Below, piece after piece: positions 37,286 to 49,065 of a DNA stretch of 64,000 bases. Under the pieces are notes generated by a model. That model saw only the letters and a program-made list of their open reading frames with translations, searched no databases and was not told the origin of the DNA. The position numbers were made by a program, and so were the translations under genes. The DNA comes from Diphasiastrum complanatum (taxonomy: Eukaryota > Streptophyta > Lycopodiopsida > Lycopodiales > Lycopodiaceae). Within the stretch, counting starts at the first letter, position 1. The number at the start of each line of letters is the position of its first letter. The stretch lies in contig CM055104.1 in assembly GCA_029204225.1 (NCBI GenBank), positions 45,761,835 to 45,825,834 on the forward strand, read 5' to 3'.

Positions 37286-38280
37286 ATGCTATTTAACACG
37301 TTAATACTGACTACATCTCGCATAGACAAAATTTGTGGATTACTACTGCAAAGGGATATTTACAGATTCACACAATGGTCCACAAGTCAAGTGTTCCATT
37401 GGAACTACCCCGAGTGTCAGGGTGCCCCCATCATCAGCATGCCATACACAGAGTCCCAGCCAGAGCAGCCGCATGAGGTGCCTACAGTTCCTCCAGCTCC
37501 TCAGAGGGTGTATGTGCGTCGCACAGCTCCTCCAGTGCCACCGATGCCATTTAGGCCTGCAGCCCCTCCATCGCTGTCCACTTCTGCAGCACCAGGTCTT
37601 CATGGCAGGCCACCATCTGTGCCCATGTTTTCTCTTGCAGCGGCCACATCCACAGTGGCTCCTCCAGTGGCAGCACCCACGTCACCTCCTCCTCCTTTGG
37701 CAGCACCCAGGATGTACCAGTACCGGCCACCACAACACCCCTTTCAGTACATATCGCCACTGTACTCGCCTCCTGCACAACCAGTTCCTCCACCTGCAGC
37801 AGCCCCACGGGCACACACTCCACGAGCTCATCCTCCTCGGTCAGGTGCACAGGGAGTTCCCTCTTTTGCTTCCATATCCCAGCCGGCCTCAACTTGGGCC
37901 CAGCCTAGCCAGCCAGGTGATTTGCATGGGGGTGACGAGGCATTGACAGCTCCTCTTGTCCGCAAGAGACCAGGAAGGCCAAGGGTGCACCGAACAAGAA
38001 AGGCAAGGCACAGAAACTGCCAGGGAGGAGAGGACGACCACGCAGGGCTCCAGGTACAGGTAGAGGTGCAGTATCACAACCAGTTGGAGCAGGTGTTGTT
38101 GGTTTGGCCTGCTTGGGGGCTGATGCGGAGGCTGATTGGGAGGATGAGGATGATGAGTCTTCCCCCTCGGATACACAGCCCATGCCAGTTTCAGACAGGC
38201 AGAGATATTGGCTGCGAGAGTCAGCTCGGGGCCCTGAGTTGTCTCCAAAGCATTCGTCTGAGTCGGAGCCAGAGCATTGA
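37286..38280 (+). pseudogene. Proline-rich AT-hook protein frame, one frameshift
   Basis: A 344-codon frame opens with possible upstream intron sequence (a TTTACAG acceptor precedes ATTCACACAATGG near 37367) and is rich in Pro, Ala and Ser, with PPSP- and APP-type repeats. It enters an AT-hook (KRPGRP) at about 37966-37983. A single-base deletion there (around 37981-37985) makes the annotated frame run on to 38320. The neighbouring frame continues as a coherent basic-then-acidic tail: NKKGKAQKLPGRRGRPRR, then DWEDEDDESS, ending SESEPEH at a TGA (38278-38280). Two AT-hooks bind the minor groove of AT-rich DNA. It could be a host gene, or the tail of a transposase, since a GGTACC-rich block lies 1.4 kb downstream. 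A sequencing error is an alternative to a real frameshift. Confidence 0.6.
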
Positions 38281-38910
38281 TTGTGGCTCTGTTGTTTTAG
38301 TTTCAGTAGTTTGTCTCTAGCAGACGGTCTACCATTGTACTTAGATGATTTTTCACATTATATATAGTGTTTGGCCTACATTATTTGCTGCACATTGTGC
38401 GTATGTCGCTCAGTACATGTGATGCTTTATTTTATGTCGAATTCTATGTGCGTGTGTGAATCCTATTTTCATTTAATTTCGTTTGAAGTGAATGCTAGCT
38501 TCACATATATGCACCTACATCATGAGCACAACAATCACCCCTACACCCCAAACGACATTTCATAAACACATGTAATACATCTACATTTAAAAAAATTACA
38601 GACATTGTATCTTACATGACCAGGCTCGCGTTGCACAAAAAACAACTATGTATATATTCAACCGTTGTATCAAGATAGCATCACATATACTGTCATTTTT
38701 TTAAGCAGCCATCTAGTTATTTGCTGCACCATAAACTGCCGAAAACTACATAGCAACAGTCCGCCACATACGGCTGGACTTTATCTATTTTAAACATCCC
38801 TCACTGATCTTCCACCGACTCCTCGCCCTCGTCTGGTGCACGTCTCTTGCTCTGCCTCCCGGTTAGCCTGAGTTGCCTCCTGGTTAGCCCAACGTCTGGC
38901 CACCCTTTCC

Positions 38911-39135
38911 CTAACCATGACGAGTTGCCGTCATGTGAAATTCATTCACAGCGGGGGCGGGTGGCTCTGGTTCTGGATTTCTCTGTCGAGTCTGTCGCAA
39001 CATCTCTCGGATATCTGCCTCTTGCTTCCGATGTCTCTCGTTGTGCCTTCGGATATCTTCCTCAAGCTTCCTCCTGGCTTTGCCCTCGGCCTTTGATGGT
39101 ATGCGCTCTGCCATCTCGATCGACCTTCTTCTCAC
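38911..39135 (-). other. Small minus-strand frame, charged coiled coil (74 codons)
   Basis: It reads MAERIPSKAEGKARRKLEED followed by IRRHNERHRKQEADIREML, an Arg/Glu-rich heptad-like helix, then a Pro-rich end. No family was recognised. The composition is unlike random translation of the area, so it may be a coding exon facing the AT-hook frame. Support is compositional only. Confidence 0.35.
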
Positions 39136-39681
39136 AGCACCCTAGTCCTTGAACACCCTCTCACAACACCCTGTCTCTCAAACAGCTTGTCTCTCACAGC
39201 TTGTTCTCACAGCCTGTCACCGGCTCTCGCTTGCTCTCTCACTGTCTATCACTAGCTCTCTCACAGCCTCTGAAAATGCCGACCACAATGGCATTGTGAG
39301 TGCCTATTTATCCCCACAGCCTGATTGGCCATGTGGATCCCCATCATCCATCCATGTGCCTTTGTACATGCCTCCATGTGATGCTCCCCCCTGTGTTGGT
39401 CTCCCATTGGGCCCATGGTTTGCTCACCCACAATGCCCATGTGCCTCTGTACTTGCCCCCATCTGATGCTACCCCCCTATGTTGGTCTCCCATTGGCCCC
39501 TCCGTCTGCTCACTCGCAGTGCCCATGTGCCACTGCAACAGTCCCCTACATCATGTACTGTACCCTCTTTTTTTACATCAAGAACTCCCTTTTTTTACTT
39601 TTTTTTGGTCCTTTTTTGGTAGTTAATATGCAAAAATAAATTATTAAAGATATATTAAAAAATAAAAAAAATATTAAAAAT

Positions 39682-39768
39682 GGTACCGCCCTGGTACCGG
39701 GGCCGTACCGGCGGTACCACTGATATGGTACCGGCGGTACCATACCAGCGGTACCACAAGGTACTATG
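39682..39768. repeat. GGTACC / CGGTACC cluster
   Basis: At least nine GGTAC or GTACC words lie in 87 bp, in both orientations, often as GTACCGGCGGTACC. GGTACC is rare elsewhere in this AT-rich window. Such packed short motifs are typical of sub-terminal repeats of hAT- or CACTA-like transposons, but no matching second end was found. Confidence 0.6.
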
Positions 39769-40174
39769 GTTCAGCAAGTCATTATATTTTTGCAATTTCA
39801 GGCTATGAGTCAATGCTCACTAGTAGCTAGTTAAACCTTCGCTGATTAGAGTGGCATGTCTGCAATTCTACGTTCGAATAGCATGCAATGCAGCACAAGG
39901 TTTTGGCTGATGCAATCCTAGTCAACACTAGAGTTGTTAAATCAATACTTTTCTGCACATGCTCACCTGTGTGTTTATCAGACTGCTACACAGTGCCTAT
40001 GCCATAAGTGAGCCATGATCATCTAAGTTTGGTACTGTTATGACATGAAAAAATTCAGTTTTGTGTTCAGCCTTGAGATCTTGCACAAAAAAGTTCACCA
40101 GATTGATTGAAAGAGCCAATTGAGAACTGCCTATAAATGGTGCATGTACTAATTACACAGGAGAATTTGAATAA

Positions 40175-40312
<138 letters not shown>

Positions 40313-40478
40313 CATAATGCCATGTTTCCTGAATTATGTTGCCTTCTCATAGGATTTAAATAGTATTTTCCTAGTTAATAGTGTTTACGATACTGGCCCG
40401 GTTTGGTAAAACATACTTGACATGTACTTCCCCGCCTTATATGCCTTTTGGCATGGAAAAGAAGTTAAACAAGCTCTG

Positions 40479-40481
<3 letters not shown>

Positions 40482-40564
<83 letters not shown>
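40482..40564. repeat. (CT)n microsatellite
   Basis: About 40 CT units. Confidence 0.95.
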
Positions 40565-40568
<4 letters not shown>

Positions 40569-41733
40569 GCTCGAAATTGAAAAACATTTTGATGGATATA
40601 TAAACAATAGCAAAGAAAGGTGGGAGAAATGGAATCAGAGTTTTTTTAGGGGACTGCGCACAAACATACTAAAATAGCAACGAATAAGCTTTTGCTTGCA
40701 GATATGGTTGACATAAGTACAAAGCAATGGAAAGTATGTGAAGGAGCAAGGCAAGGAAGTTGTACAAGAAACGACTTATAAGGACTGTCAAAAGATTTAG
40801 GAGGTTATCTAGGCCGTGTCGTTCGTCTATATCCTCTAATGCTAATAGAGCATAGAGGGCCTGGACATTCTTTGAACAATTGGCAATTTTTGGCCAATAG
40901 GTCTGCACCAATTAGGGGTTGATGGAGCATTTTAAAGGGACATCTCTGCTGCCATGATAGCTTACTTTTGTAGCAATTTCCTTTCAAGTATTGCCTATCT
41001 TTCATGCAGTCAATTTCCTTACCACATCTATTTGGTGCGATTTTTGCAAGAGATGGTTATCTGGTAAACAACACACCATAGTGATTGGGGTTGATATGCT
41101 TTAATGCTTGATTATTGATTTACTTGACATTGTTTTCAAGCAAATTGATTTCTCACAAAGGTTTTGACATGGGTTTGAGCATTCTGTCTTAGTTGGTAGA
41201 CCATAGTTGGAAGGTGCCAAGTAATCATTTATTGGACCGCAAGACACATTATTTTGGAAAACCCCAAGAAAAGGCAATAAAAATGAATTCTTGCACTTGG
41301 AACACTAGGGGTTAACTTATTGAAGATGATGGGCTTTCCACTACAAAGTACATAATTGACATGATAGCATGTTGAGGGAAAACTTGAAAACTTTAAGGAG
41401 CCCATTTGGATTCCAACACAAACAACATAAAGTGGATTGAAGACGGTTGAATACCTAAATTGGGTCGAAATGGACCATTATGACATAGGTTCCTAATTGA
41501 AGCGAATGACAACAATTGTCAATTGACAATGGATAACAAAATCAACTTTGGAGTCAATATGATTAGCATTGCATGAGTCAAGAAAATATGGCCGCTCCAC
41601 GACCACAAAGGTTATCACAAATCTTATATTGGCCGTGCACATTTATACAAGTTCCAGGGGCGTGTGGCTAGATTGGTTAGTTTTTTTGAAAGAGTTTTTT
41701 TATTCATACAACTCAATCCCCACTCACGAAATA
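40565..41733. other. Non-coding spacer
   Basis: No supported gene. A Box-A-like word, TGGCTAGATTGG (near 41664), has no box B. Confidence 0.4.
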
Positions 41734-41821
41734 CTTAAGAACAAATAAGCTCACTTTGAAATCACCAGCAATTACACCTTAAGAACAAATAAGCTCACTT
41801 TGAAATCACCAGCAATTACAC
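41734..41821. repeat. 44-bp tandem duplication
   Basis: Two copies of CTTAAGAACAAATAAGCTCA... start at 41734 and 41778 and look identical. Confidence 0.92.
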
Positions 41822-41872
41822 CTGCTTCTCAAGGAAACATATTGTGCTCTATGGGAAGGGTAACATTTGGTT

Positions 41873-41890
41873 CCCCCCCCCCCCCCCCCC
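41873..41890. repeat. (C)18 homopolymer
   Basis: Eighteen consecutive C bases; the complement is a G run able to fold into a G-quadruplex. Confidence 0.95.
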
Positions 41891-43490
41891 TCCAATGGTA
41901 GCGTCACCTTTAATATTGGTCTTATAAGTTGCAAAATAGGCTACACTGGCACCATAATATGAAGATCAAGTGTTAATCTACTAATTTAGTGTGTTTTTTT
42001 AGGGCTTGGAGAGCATCAATTGGTTGAATCTTGTGATACAACCTCGAATTATTCTCTCTAGCTCAAGCCTCTTTGAAATAGCTTTTCACACATTGAATCC
42101 ACCCTTCTTGGTTGCGAGTTGGGATACTCACTTTGTTGAGGGGCTTATGAGCTTTGAGTGATGGTGAGGGATTGCAAATGTGCACCGTCAATTGCTTTCT
42201 CACATATTCATATTTTCTTGCACTTCAAATTTTGAGAATTTCAAATGACTTTGGGCCTTAAGTGATTTAGGCGCTAGCATGACAAGGTGAACTAGGGGTT
42301 TTTAACCTTGCGATTGGTCAAACTCAAAATGACGATCTCTAAAACATTACCCATATGCAGAGAGGTTCATGGGTTCTTCTATTGGGAATTAATTATTTTG
42401 CGGGGTTCACAATCAAAAAGCTTTAGCGTGTGACATTGACCTATTGCTCTAGCTTGATTAGGATGCACTAGAGTTACTTTTGCCTCAGTACCATCTATGT
42501 AGTTCAGAGATGTTCCTCCCTAAGGATGAACAAGTTTGTGCCGCCCCTAAGAGAAACAAGTTTGCATTTGGCATTGCCATATTCACAAGTGCAAATTACC
42601 CATTTGTGGGTCCAATGGACGTATCTATATCTTCAATTGCTAATACCTGGTTTACAATTAGAGTAGTTCACTATATCTTTGATTAGTTTGGTTGTGCTTC
42701 TCCCACATATGATGAGTCCCAATTTTTTTTTTTAAACTAAAGTTTGAAAATTTCACTTTGCGGTATTCCAATGATATTATGAGGAGGGCGAGTCATCATA
42801 TGTATGGAAAAGCCCTATGCAAGCCAATGCAAGTCCAAATCCACCGCAAGTTTGTACACATGGAATGTGAGTTTGATAAGTTCTTCATAGATGTAATGTT
42901 ATGGGTCATATTGGTAGGTTGACGTCTAAATTCTCCCCAAAAGTATTTGTGGGAGCCATTGATGTGTGCCAAATGCTAATTACTTTTTGTTAATAGTTTG
43001 AAACAAAATTAAAAGGCTTGTACAAGAGTTTTGGTGATGTTTTAGTCCTTCGACAATCAAAGTTAAATATTGATCATTAAAAACAAGTAGACAAAACAAA
43101 AAGAATACTTAAGCTACAATCAATTCCAAGCAAAAATTTAACCAAGACTAACAAGAAAAGTAACAAGCCTTTGGAATAAAAAACTAGCTCCTCAATAGCG
43201 ATGCCAAATGTAGCCAAAATCTCATCAAGCAACCAAAGTATTTTTGCAAGAAGATTCTAAGATTGGTTGTCATAGTGTAGTCTTTGGTTTTCTCCACAAT
43301 GAGGAGCTATATATATTGCTTGCATCACAATGCTAACTATTTCCATCCACATAGACTTCAAAGTCTCAAGAAACCTCAACAAAATGCACGACCACATACC
43401 TACACAAACTCTTAGGTTCATTCTTTTTCTTTTTCACCACTTCTTAGCTTCTACACATTCGCCGTAAGCTTCAAATAAGATGTCAAAAAA
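41891..43490. other. AT-rich spacer, no feature recognised
   Basis: No supported coding frame, RNA gene or repeat was seen in about 1.6 kb. Confidence 0.4.
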
Positions 43491-44247
43491 TGAGTTTTGA
43501 GGACCATACTAAGATCTACAACGACCTCCATGCATGTGAGTTTGCACAAGATCCATCTATGCTTAATAAACTCGAGATCTGAAGGCCTACCTAATGCGCT
43601 TTGAATCAAGGCTCATCTACATCAAAAGTTATGATCAAACTAGTTTTTCACATTCACATGCAAAAACTAAGTGAAAATCATTATGAGAGACAAAACCAAG
43701 CCTCTTGCTCTCGGGTAGAGAGAGAAAGACCATTAGCTCTCGAGTAGAGAGAGAATGTATTAAAAAGAAACAAGTCCATAATGCATTAACTCTAAAAAAA
43801 GATTGTATGTACAAGAAGAGCACACTTCCAAATAGTAGTGGCTCAAGGTCTAGCATGAGGAATGCTCAATTTTGATTGGACCTCCTGGATTCCACCTCTC
43901 ATAATGATTGGACCAAGTAGATTGAGCCTCACAATTTGATTGGCCAAGTGATTTGCACCTCTAAACATGATTGGGCCAACCATTTTGCACCTCTTAATGT
44001 GTTTGGCTTTGTAGTCTACACCTCTTAATTTGACTGGGCCATATTGGACATTGAGATGTGGAATTGGTTGCATACTAGCAAAAAAACCAATCTTTACATT
44101 TTGTGACACATGTCACCATCTCACTAGAACTCAACTTGGATCCCTTTTGACTTTTCAAAATCAACATTAAAAGTATGTACAATATGATGGTGGACATATA
44201 TAATGAAAGTGAAAAACAATCAAGCTAAATTTTGCTCATTTTTCACA
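43491..44247 (-). repeat. Left (3') LTR of the outer Copia
   Basis: It begins TGAGTTTTGAGGACC and ends CATTTTTCACA on the plus strand, and aligns along its length with 49066-49830. Both contain two copies of CTCGGGTAGAGAGAG-type motifs near the middle. Confidence 0.85.
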
Positions 44248-45150
44248 CACCACCTCAAAAATTAGCTTGATGAGATACTAGATCAAACAAAAAATTAATG
44301 ATGCTAACCCTAGCTTCTCAAGTGGATCCTTTGGCATGGATATGATGTGAAAACCAGCCAATGGATTTGTGGTAGCAACAAATTCACCATAGCCAGGAAA
44401 GGATCTCTTTGGCGAAGATCCATTTCCAACTTTCTTGATGAGCATTCCACCAACTTGGCACCTTTTCCTTTGGTTTCCTCCATGCTTGAAGAAGATCTTC
44501 GACTTGAGAGCTCCTCTTTCTTGAAAATACTTGCACCATGATGAGAGAAATTTGAGGCCTCCATGCCTCATAATGATCATGGAGATCATCACAAAGTAGG
44601 CACAAGTGTTGATTACCAAGATTTTGCATACTAGCTTGACTAGTCCACAAACTATGAATATTTTTCATAATAGTTCTAATCTTGTAATAAATAACAATCT
44701 TGAACTCTTTGAGGCTTCTAACTTGCTCATGGATATAAGTGTCCTTTGTGGATGATTGACTTATTCTCATGACCGAGTGTACATGATTGCCTCACAAAAT
44801 GAAAAAACACAAATTTTCACACTATGAATGAGAAACTCATTCTTGCTCTTACAAGATCCAAGAGCATACATTTGTTGACATAACCACTTGCTTTCTAGTT
44901 AATTTAGTATCGATTCTAATCCATTAAGAAAGGTATGTACTTACTAGAGACATCATACAAGACTAATATTGCCTCACTCCATCTTTGAGATGCAAAATTC
45001 TCATCAAAGCAAGATAATTCATCAAATGATAGAAGAGAAGCAAAAAATGGATGTGTTGGAGTAGATACCACCTGAAATTTGCTCCTCTTTTTCATGAAGT
45101 GTGATCCACATAGGTCATTAATTTCCGAAGTAACCATACTAGTTAGAATG
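44248..45150 (-). other. 3' internal region of the outer Copia, conserved with the right-end element
   Basis: Minus-strand words such as GTGGACTAGTCAAGCTAG, CATCAAGCATGGAGGA-like and GGATCCACTTGAGAA are echoed in order in the right-end element (62700-63110). The short minus frame 44916-45137 shares FDELSCFDENFASQ with FDAVSCFIEISTSQ at 62478-62519. No protein family was recognised; the block may be non-coding. Confidence 0.7.
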
Positions 45151-45403
45151 TAGACAATACCAAAAATTTGGAAAACGAAAACCTAACATTTTCGGTTAGC
45201 GTTCTCTCTCTATGTAACCTCTCTCTAGAGTCAAATTTTTTAAAAGGCCCATTTTGAGCCCATATTTCCCCTAATGACTCCAAGAGGAGTATATTGGAAT
45301 CAAGGGGAAGAAGCCAAGAGAAAGGCTCCATGCATCATACCCTTGGATTGTTGGTAGATATGAAGATCCTGCCATCATCCTCTTGATTGAGATGAGACTC
45401 TCC

Positions 45404-45799
45404 TTACTCCTTACATGCAAAGGAATGTAGATAAAGCATATGGGATCTCAAGATCCCCAAATTATCAACTTTTGACATCTTCCTATCAAACACCATTGAT
45501 AAGAGATACATCCAATTGAAGCCATTAATGAAGGAGACATATATGAAAGCACCATCTTTTCTTCTACTTGATGAGATATGATCATCCAAATGCACAAGAT
45601 GAAAAATTTGATGAGGAAGAGTAGAACACCTTGGCGATGGCTTCCCTTGTGTTTTTGCCAAAACAAAATTTCCATAAGCCTTATCATTATGGAATATAGA
45701 TTGAGGCAATCCAATTGCCTTCTCCTCCTTTTCATTGGATATACTAGCTAATGCAACTGAATCAGAGAGTACGTATAGATTTCCGACTCTAGTGCACAT
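45404..45799 (-). pseudogene. Integrase N-terminal region of the inner Copia
   Basis: VGNLYVLSDSVALA resembles the linker before integrase, and IYVSFINGFNWMYLLSMVFD the first part of the integrase core (family: FIDDFSRxxWVYxL). The acidic pair of that motif is not conserved. The frame ends where the element is truncated. Confidence 0.55.
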
Positions 45800-46070
45800 A
45801 GTCAGAGTAGTATCTTCATCGAAAATTGTACACTACTCAGATGAGAAAGTAACAGCGTAGCCCTCACCAGTTATCTTAGATACTAATAATAGATTCTTAG
45901 ATAGCCGAGGAACGTAAAGAACATTTGGAACACAAATAGAAAGATCGTTTTTGAACGCGATCTTGATTGTCCCTTTGTCTTTCCACGCGTATGGTGCTTG
46001 AATCTCTGAGGTAGATGAATTGATTTTTGTTGTAAGCTGCATACTCAATAAACCATTCCTTGCGAGAGGT

Positions 46071-46151
46071 CATGTGTTGGGTAGCACCGCTGTTTAGGTA
46101 CCAGCTGTCGTGGTCTTCGTTGCCACTGCTGTAACCCATTAACAAGTGCAT
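46071..46151 (-). pseudogene. Protease of the inner Copia with changed active site
   Basis: The active-site segment reads WYLNSGATQH where Copia proteases have W(Y/L)xDSGAT. The catalytic Asp is Asn, which should inactivate the enzyme. Confidence 0.8.
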
Positions 46152-46620
46152 ATCTTGCTCCTTAAATTTCGTCGCATTGGAGGAGTCTGGTTGTTGTTGT
46201 TGTTGCTTCTTTGCCTCATTGTAGATGCGGAGACGACACTCTTTGATGTCATGATTGGCTCTCTTGCAATATCTGCAGAAAAGCTTTTTGTGCGATCCAC
46301 TGTTCTCACCTTAAGTGTGAGGCTTCTGCTGTTGCTGCTGTTGCACTTGATTCTTGCCCTTGGAATAGTCTTTCTTCTTGGTGTACATGGCCATGGATTT
46401 GTCTTTGATGGACCAGCCGCTGGTTTTGCTTCGTATTTCTTCTTGAAGAAGATGACCGATTACCTTTTGAAGAGTGAGGCCGGGTTGTGTGGAGACCATC
46501 ACCACAAAGTGTCCATACGACTTTGAAAGAGAAGAAAGCAAGGTCATAACGACATCATCATCTTGAATAGCACATCCTACAGCTAATAACTGATCCATTA
46601 AAGATTTGAAGCTGTTGATG
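46146..46620 (-). pseudogene. Second part of gag of the inner Copia, with zinc knuckle
   Basis: FKSLMDQLLAVGCAIQDDDV and LPxSYxxFV-like LLSSLSKSYGHFVV are typical gag segments. The knuckle CRYCKRANHDIKEC is intact (CX2CX4HX4C). A stop lies at 46311-46313, between the Gln-rich stretch and the knuckle. Confidence 0.82.
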
Positions 46621-47010
46621 TGAGATGATGACAGTAGAATCAGACATGCTAAGTGTAAAGAACTTTCTCCTAAGGTGCAACCTAGTGATTACATTGTGAG
46701 TCTCGTATAGATTTGATAATAAATCAAGTGCTTCCTTAGAGGTTTTGCACGTGGTAACATGAGATATTTGGGAGTCGGTCAAATTGAGTGTAATACATGC
46801 TAAGGTCTTCTGATCTTTGATCTTCCATGCCTTTGCTTGATCACCATCTTCTGGTTTGAGGTCAGAACCTTCTACTACATCCCAAAGATCTCTATCTATC
46901 GACATCATTCGGAGTTTTAACTTCCAAATATAGAAGTTAGATCCATTGAATTTGTCAATGATTCTAGCTTCGTTGGATGATGTGGATGAAAAGCTACCAA
47001 TATGAGACAT
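46558..47010 (-). pseudogene. First part of gag of the inner Copia
   Basis: From an ATG at 47010: IIDKFNGSNFYIWKLKLRMM, DLWDVVEG and SKEALDLLSNLYETHNV are hallmarks of Copia gag (UBN2 type). A frameshift near 46610 separates it from the second part. In a working element this polyprotein would assemble the particle. Confidence 0.85.
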
Positions 47011-47063
47011 GTTAACCGTAATACAAATAGAACAAATTTAATCTCTCGATTTATTTGAGTTAA

Positions 47064-47075
47064 GCTCTGATACCA
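47064..47075 (-). promoter_or_regulatory. Primer-binding site, tRNA-iMet (inner Copia)
   Basis: GCTCTGATACCA on the plus strand, that is TGGTATCAGAGC on the minus strand, three bases inside the LTR end. Confidence 0.92.
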
Positions 47076-47078
47076 ATC

Positions 47079-48433
47079 TGATGGGGCAAGGGAGTATGGA
47101 GAACGCGAACGGAGAAGAGAGCAGGAATATTTGTGGAACAGCTCTCCCGCTATAATGGGCTGCTAGATGCAGAAATAGTCTAATAGATTGTTAATGCTGA
47201 GTGTAGTCACAACTCAAGTGCTCTATGCCCAATAGGATCTTACAAATTAGTTCATACTCACAAAATAAAAACGAGTACAGTCCACGAAGAGATTAGAAAT
47301 GGTTTGAGGTATTACTATAAATCAGATTTCAATGAGAAGTTCAGTTCAAAAACTTTGGAGTGATAGTGCAACAAAATGGTGTGAGTTCCTCAGGCATCAA
47401 AGACAGACGTTCTCTGATCAGAAACCGAGGAGTCGTAGACGTCCGTGTTCCGATCAGAGTGAGTGAACAAGCGTGATAACAGAAGTAAAGTGCATTCAAT
47501 CACAATGAGCATTAATCTACGTTGTACACGGATAGAAAAACATATTGCTGCTATATTACATTGAAGCACAACAAAATGGCAGTTACAACCAGAATGACGG
47601 CGTATGGGAGGTTCAAAATCATTCGTCTCATGGATGGAGCATCACATAGAGTGTGCTAGGATGATCCATAAAGAGATTGCATCCATGTATTAGTTACAGT
47701 AAATGTTTGTCATCTAATTAGACAAGCCGTTGTACTTGGAAGTATTTGGCTTGTGATGACAACTGTACATTGTGTACACGGTCAACCCGTAGGGAATGTT
47801 GACGCGGACAAGGACGTCACAAATTCTCTCAGTTCACATTTTAGAGAAAGTGGTTTTCTCTCACTTTGTATTTTGGGAAGTGGCTGGGAACGTTCCTCGC
47901 TGAAAATGGACCCCTTGGGGATTTTCTCTCACTTCGAGATTTTGTGAAAAAGCCAAAGGTGCCATAAAACAATTGACAAACTGTCATTTTGCATTTTTTG
48001 AAAAAATGCAGAAAAATAGACAGTGCCAAAACATAGTTCATCTATGCAGACTGTGCCGAAACATAGTGTATTTCTGCAGACTGTTGAAAAAGTGAGGTAT
48101 TTCTGTAGACTTGTTCTAAATGCTAGTTGGTAGAAGCCCTTGAAGATGGCCAAGTCTCCAATGGTCTTCAAATAGTTGAACTTGACATTTGAACATGGAG
48201 AATACTAGGATTGGTTACCCTTTGTCAGAGATCAGCCAGAAGCCCGTTGTAGTCGTTCTTCAAATAGTTCGGCTGTCTAAGTTGTGATTCATGCAAGTAT
48301 CAGATGAGCAGACATAGAATCCAAAATAGGTTTCACCTGATCCTAGATAAAAAATCAGTAAACGTGTAGAAAGAATCTTGCGATAGAAATTAGTTATTCA
48401 CCAAGGAGACAACTGTGGGCTTAATTTCCAACA
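47079..48433 (-). repeat. 5' LTR of the inner Copia (1.36 kb)
   Basis: On the minus strand it starts TGTTGGAAATTAAG, a common Copia LTR start, and ends CCCCATCA before GAT and the primer site. No second copy is in the window. Confidence 0.75.
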
Positions 48434-49048
48434 CAAAGTGCTAGTAAGATCTCCAAGCATCTAGTCTAAGATCACAAACATGGGAATCACACCACACCAA
48501 AATCTAGTCAATTGGAAATCAGACCTTGCTTTGGTCACCAACATGAAAGCACAAAAAAATTGAATCAAATCACACCAAATTAAAATCCAATCACCCCTAT
48601 TGGACTCCCCAAAGACCAATGGCTCTATCTCTTTAGAGTTGGAATGGATTTGAAAAGATGTGATTGCAAACAATGTCATAGATTTCCTTGTCACTTGACT
48701 AGCTTGAGAGAAACATCAATTTTGGGCATAAAACTTGAGATCAAGGGAGTTGAATCAACAAGATCTAAAAAACACTAGGTGGGCACACCTACTTAACCTC
48801 AATATTTATATCCAAACATCTACTTGATGCTCTTTCCAACAAATGTCTACTTGGACTCAATGGATCAAAATTGAGATTGCTACAAAATTCCAAAGTGGAT
48901 GCATGTCACACGTGGCCTATACTTTTCACACATTAAATACTCACGTATGATCCAATAAATCCATCAAGCCTAGCAATGATTATCAAATTTAAAGCTAGAA
49001 GACAAATGGGATGCAAGAGCTCTCTCAAACATAAATTTTTCACCTAGG
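48434..49048 (-). other. 5' internal part of the outer Copia
   Basis: Lies between the outer primer site and the inner LTR. No recognised gag remains in it. Confidence 0.55.
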
Positions 49049-49060
49049 CTCTGATACCCA
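49049..49060 (-). promoter_or_regulatory. Primer-binding site, tRNA-iMet (outer Copia)
   Basis: GCTCTGATACCC on the plus strand; one mismatch to the usual GCTCTGATACCA. It lies just inside the right LTR. Confidence 0.85.
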
Positions 49061-49065
49061 AAAAA

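Larger units (their letters stand above)
45400..48433 (-). mobile_element. Inner Copia element, 3'-truncated
   Basis: On the minus strand, a 1.36-kb 5' LTR (starting TGTTGGAAATTAA at 48433) is followed by a tRNA-iMet primer site, gag with zinc knuckle, protease and the start of integrase. Nothing downstream of the integrase start is seen and no 3' LTR is present. The remains lie within the outer element, so this insertion came later or the two recombined. Confidence 0.82.

Noticed and set aside
37551-38248. Minus-strand frames opposite the AT-hook frame
   Set aside because: They are shadows of a GC-rich proline-coding region; the plus frame has coherent AT-hooks and acidic tail.
41660-41700. 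Box-A-like TGGCTAGATTGG as a second SINE
   Set aside because: One mismatch in box A, no box B within 60 bp and no target-site duplication.
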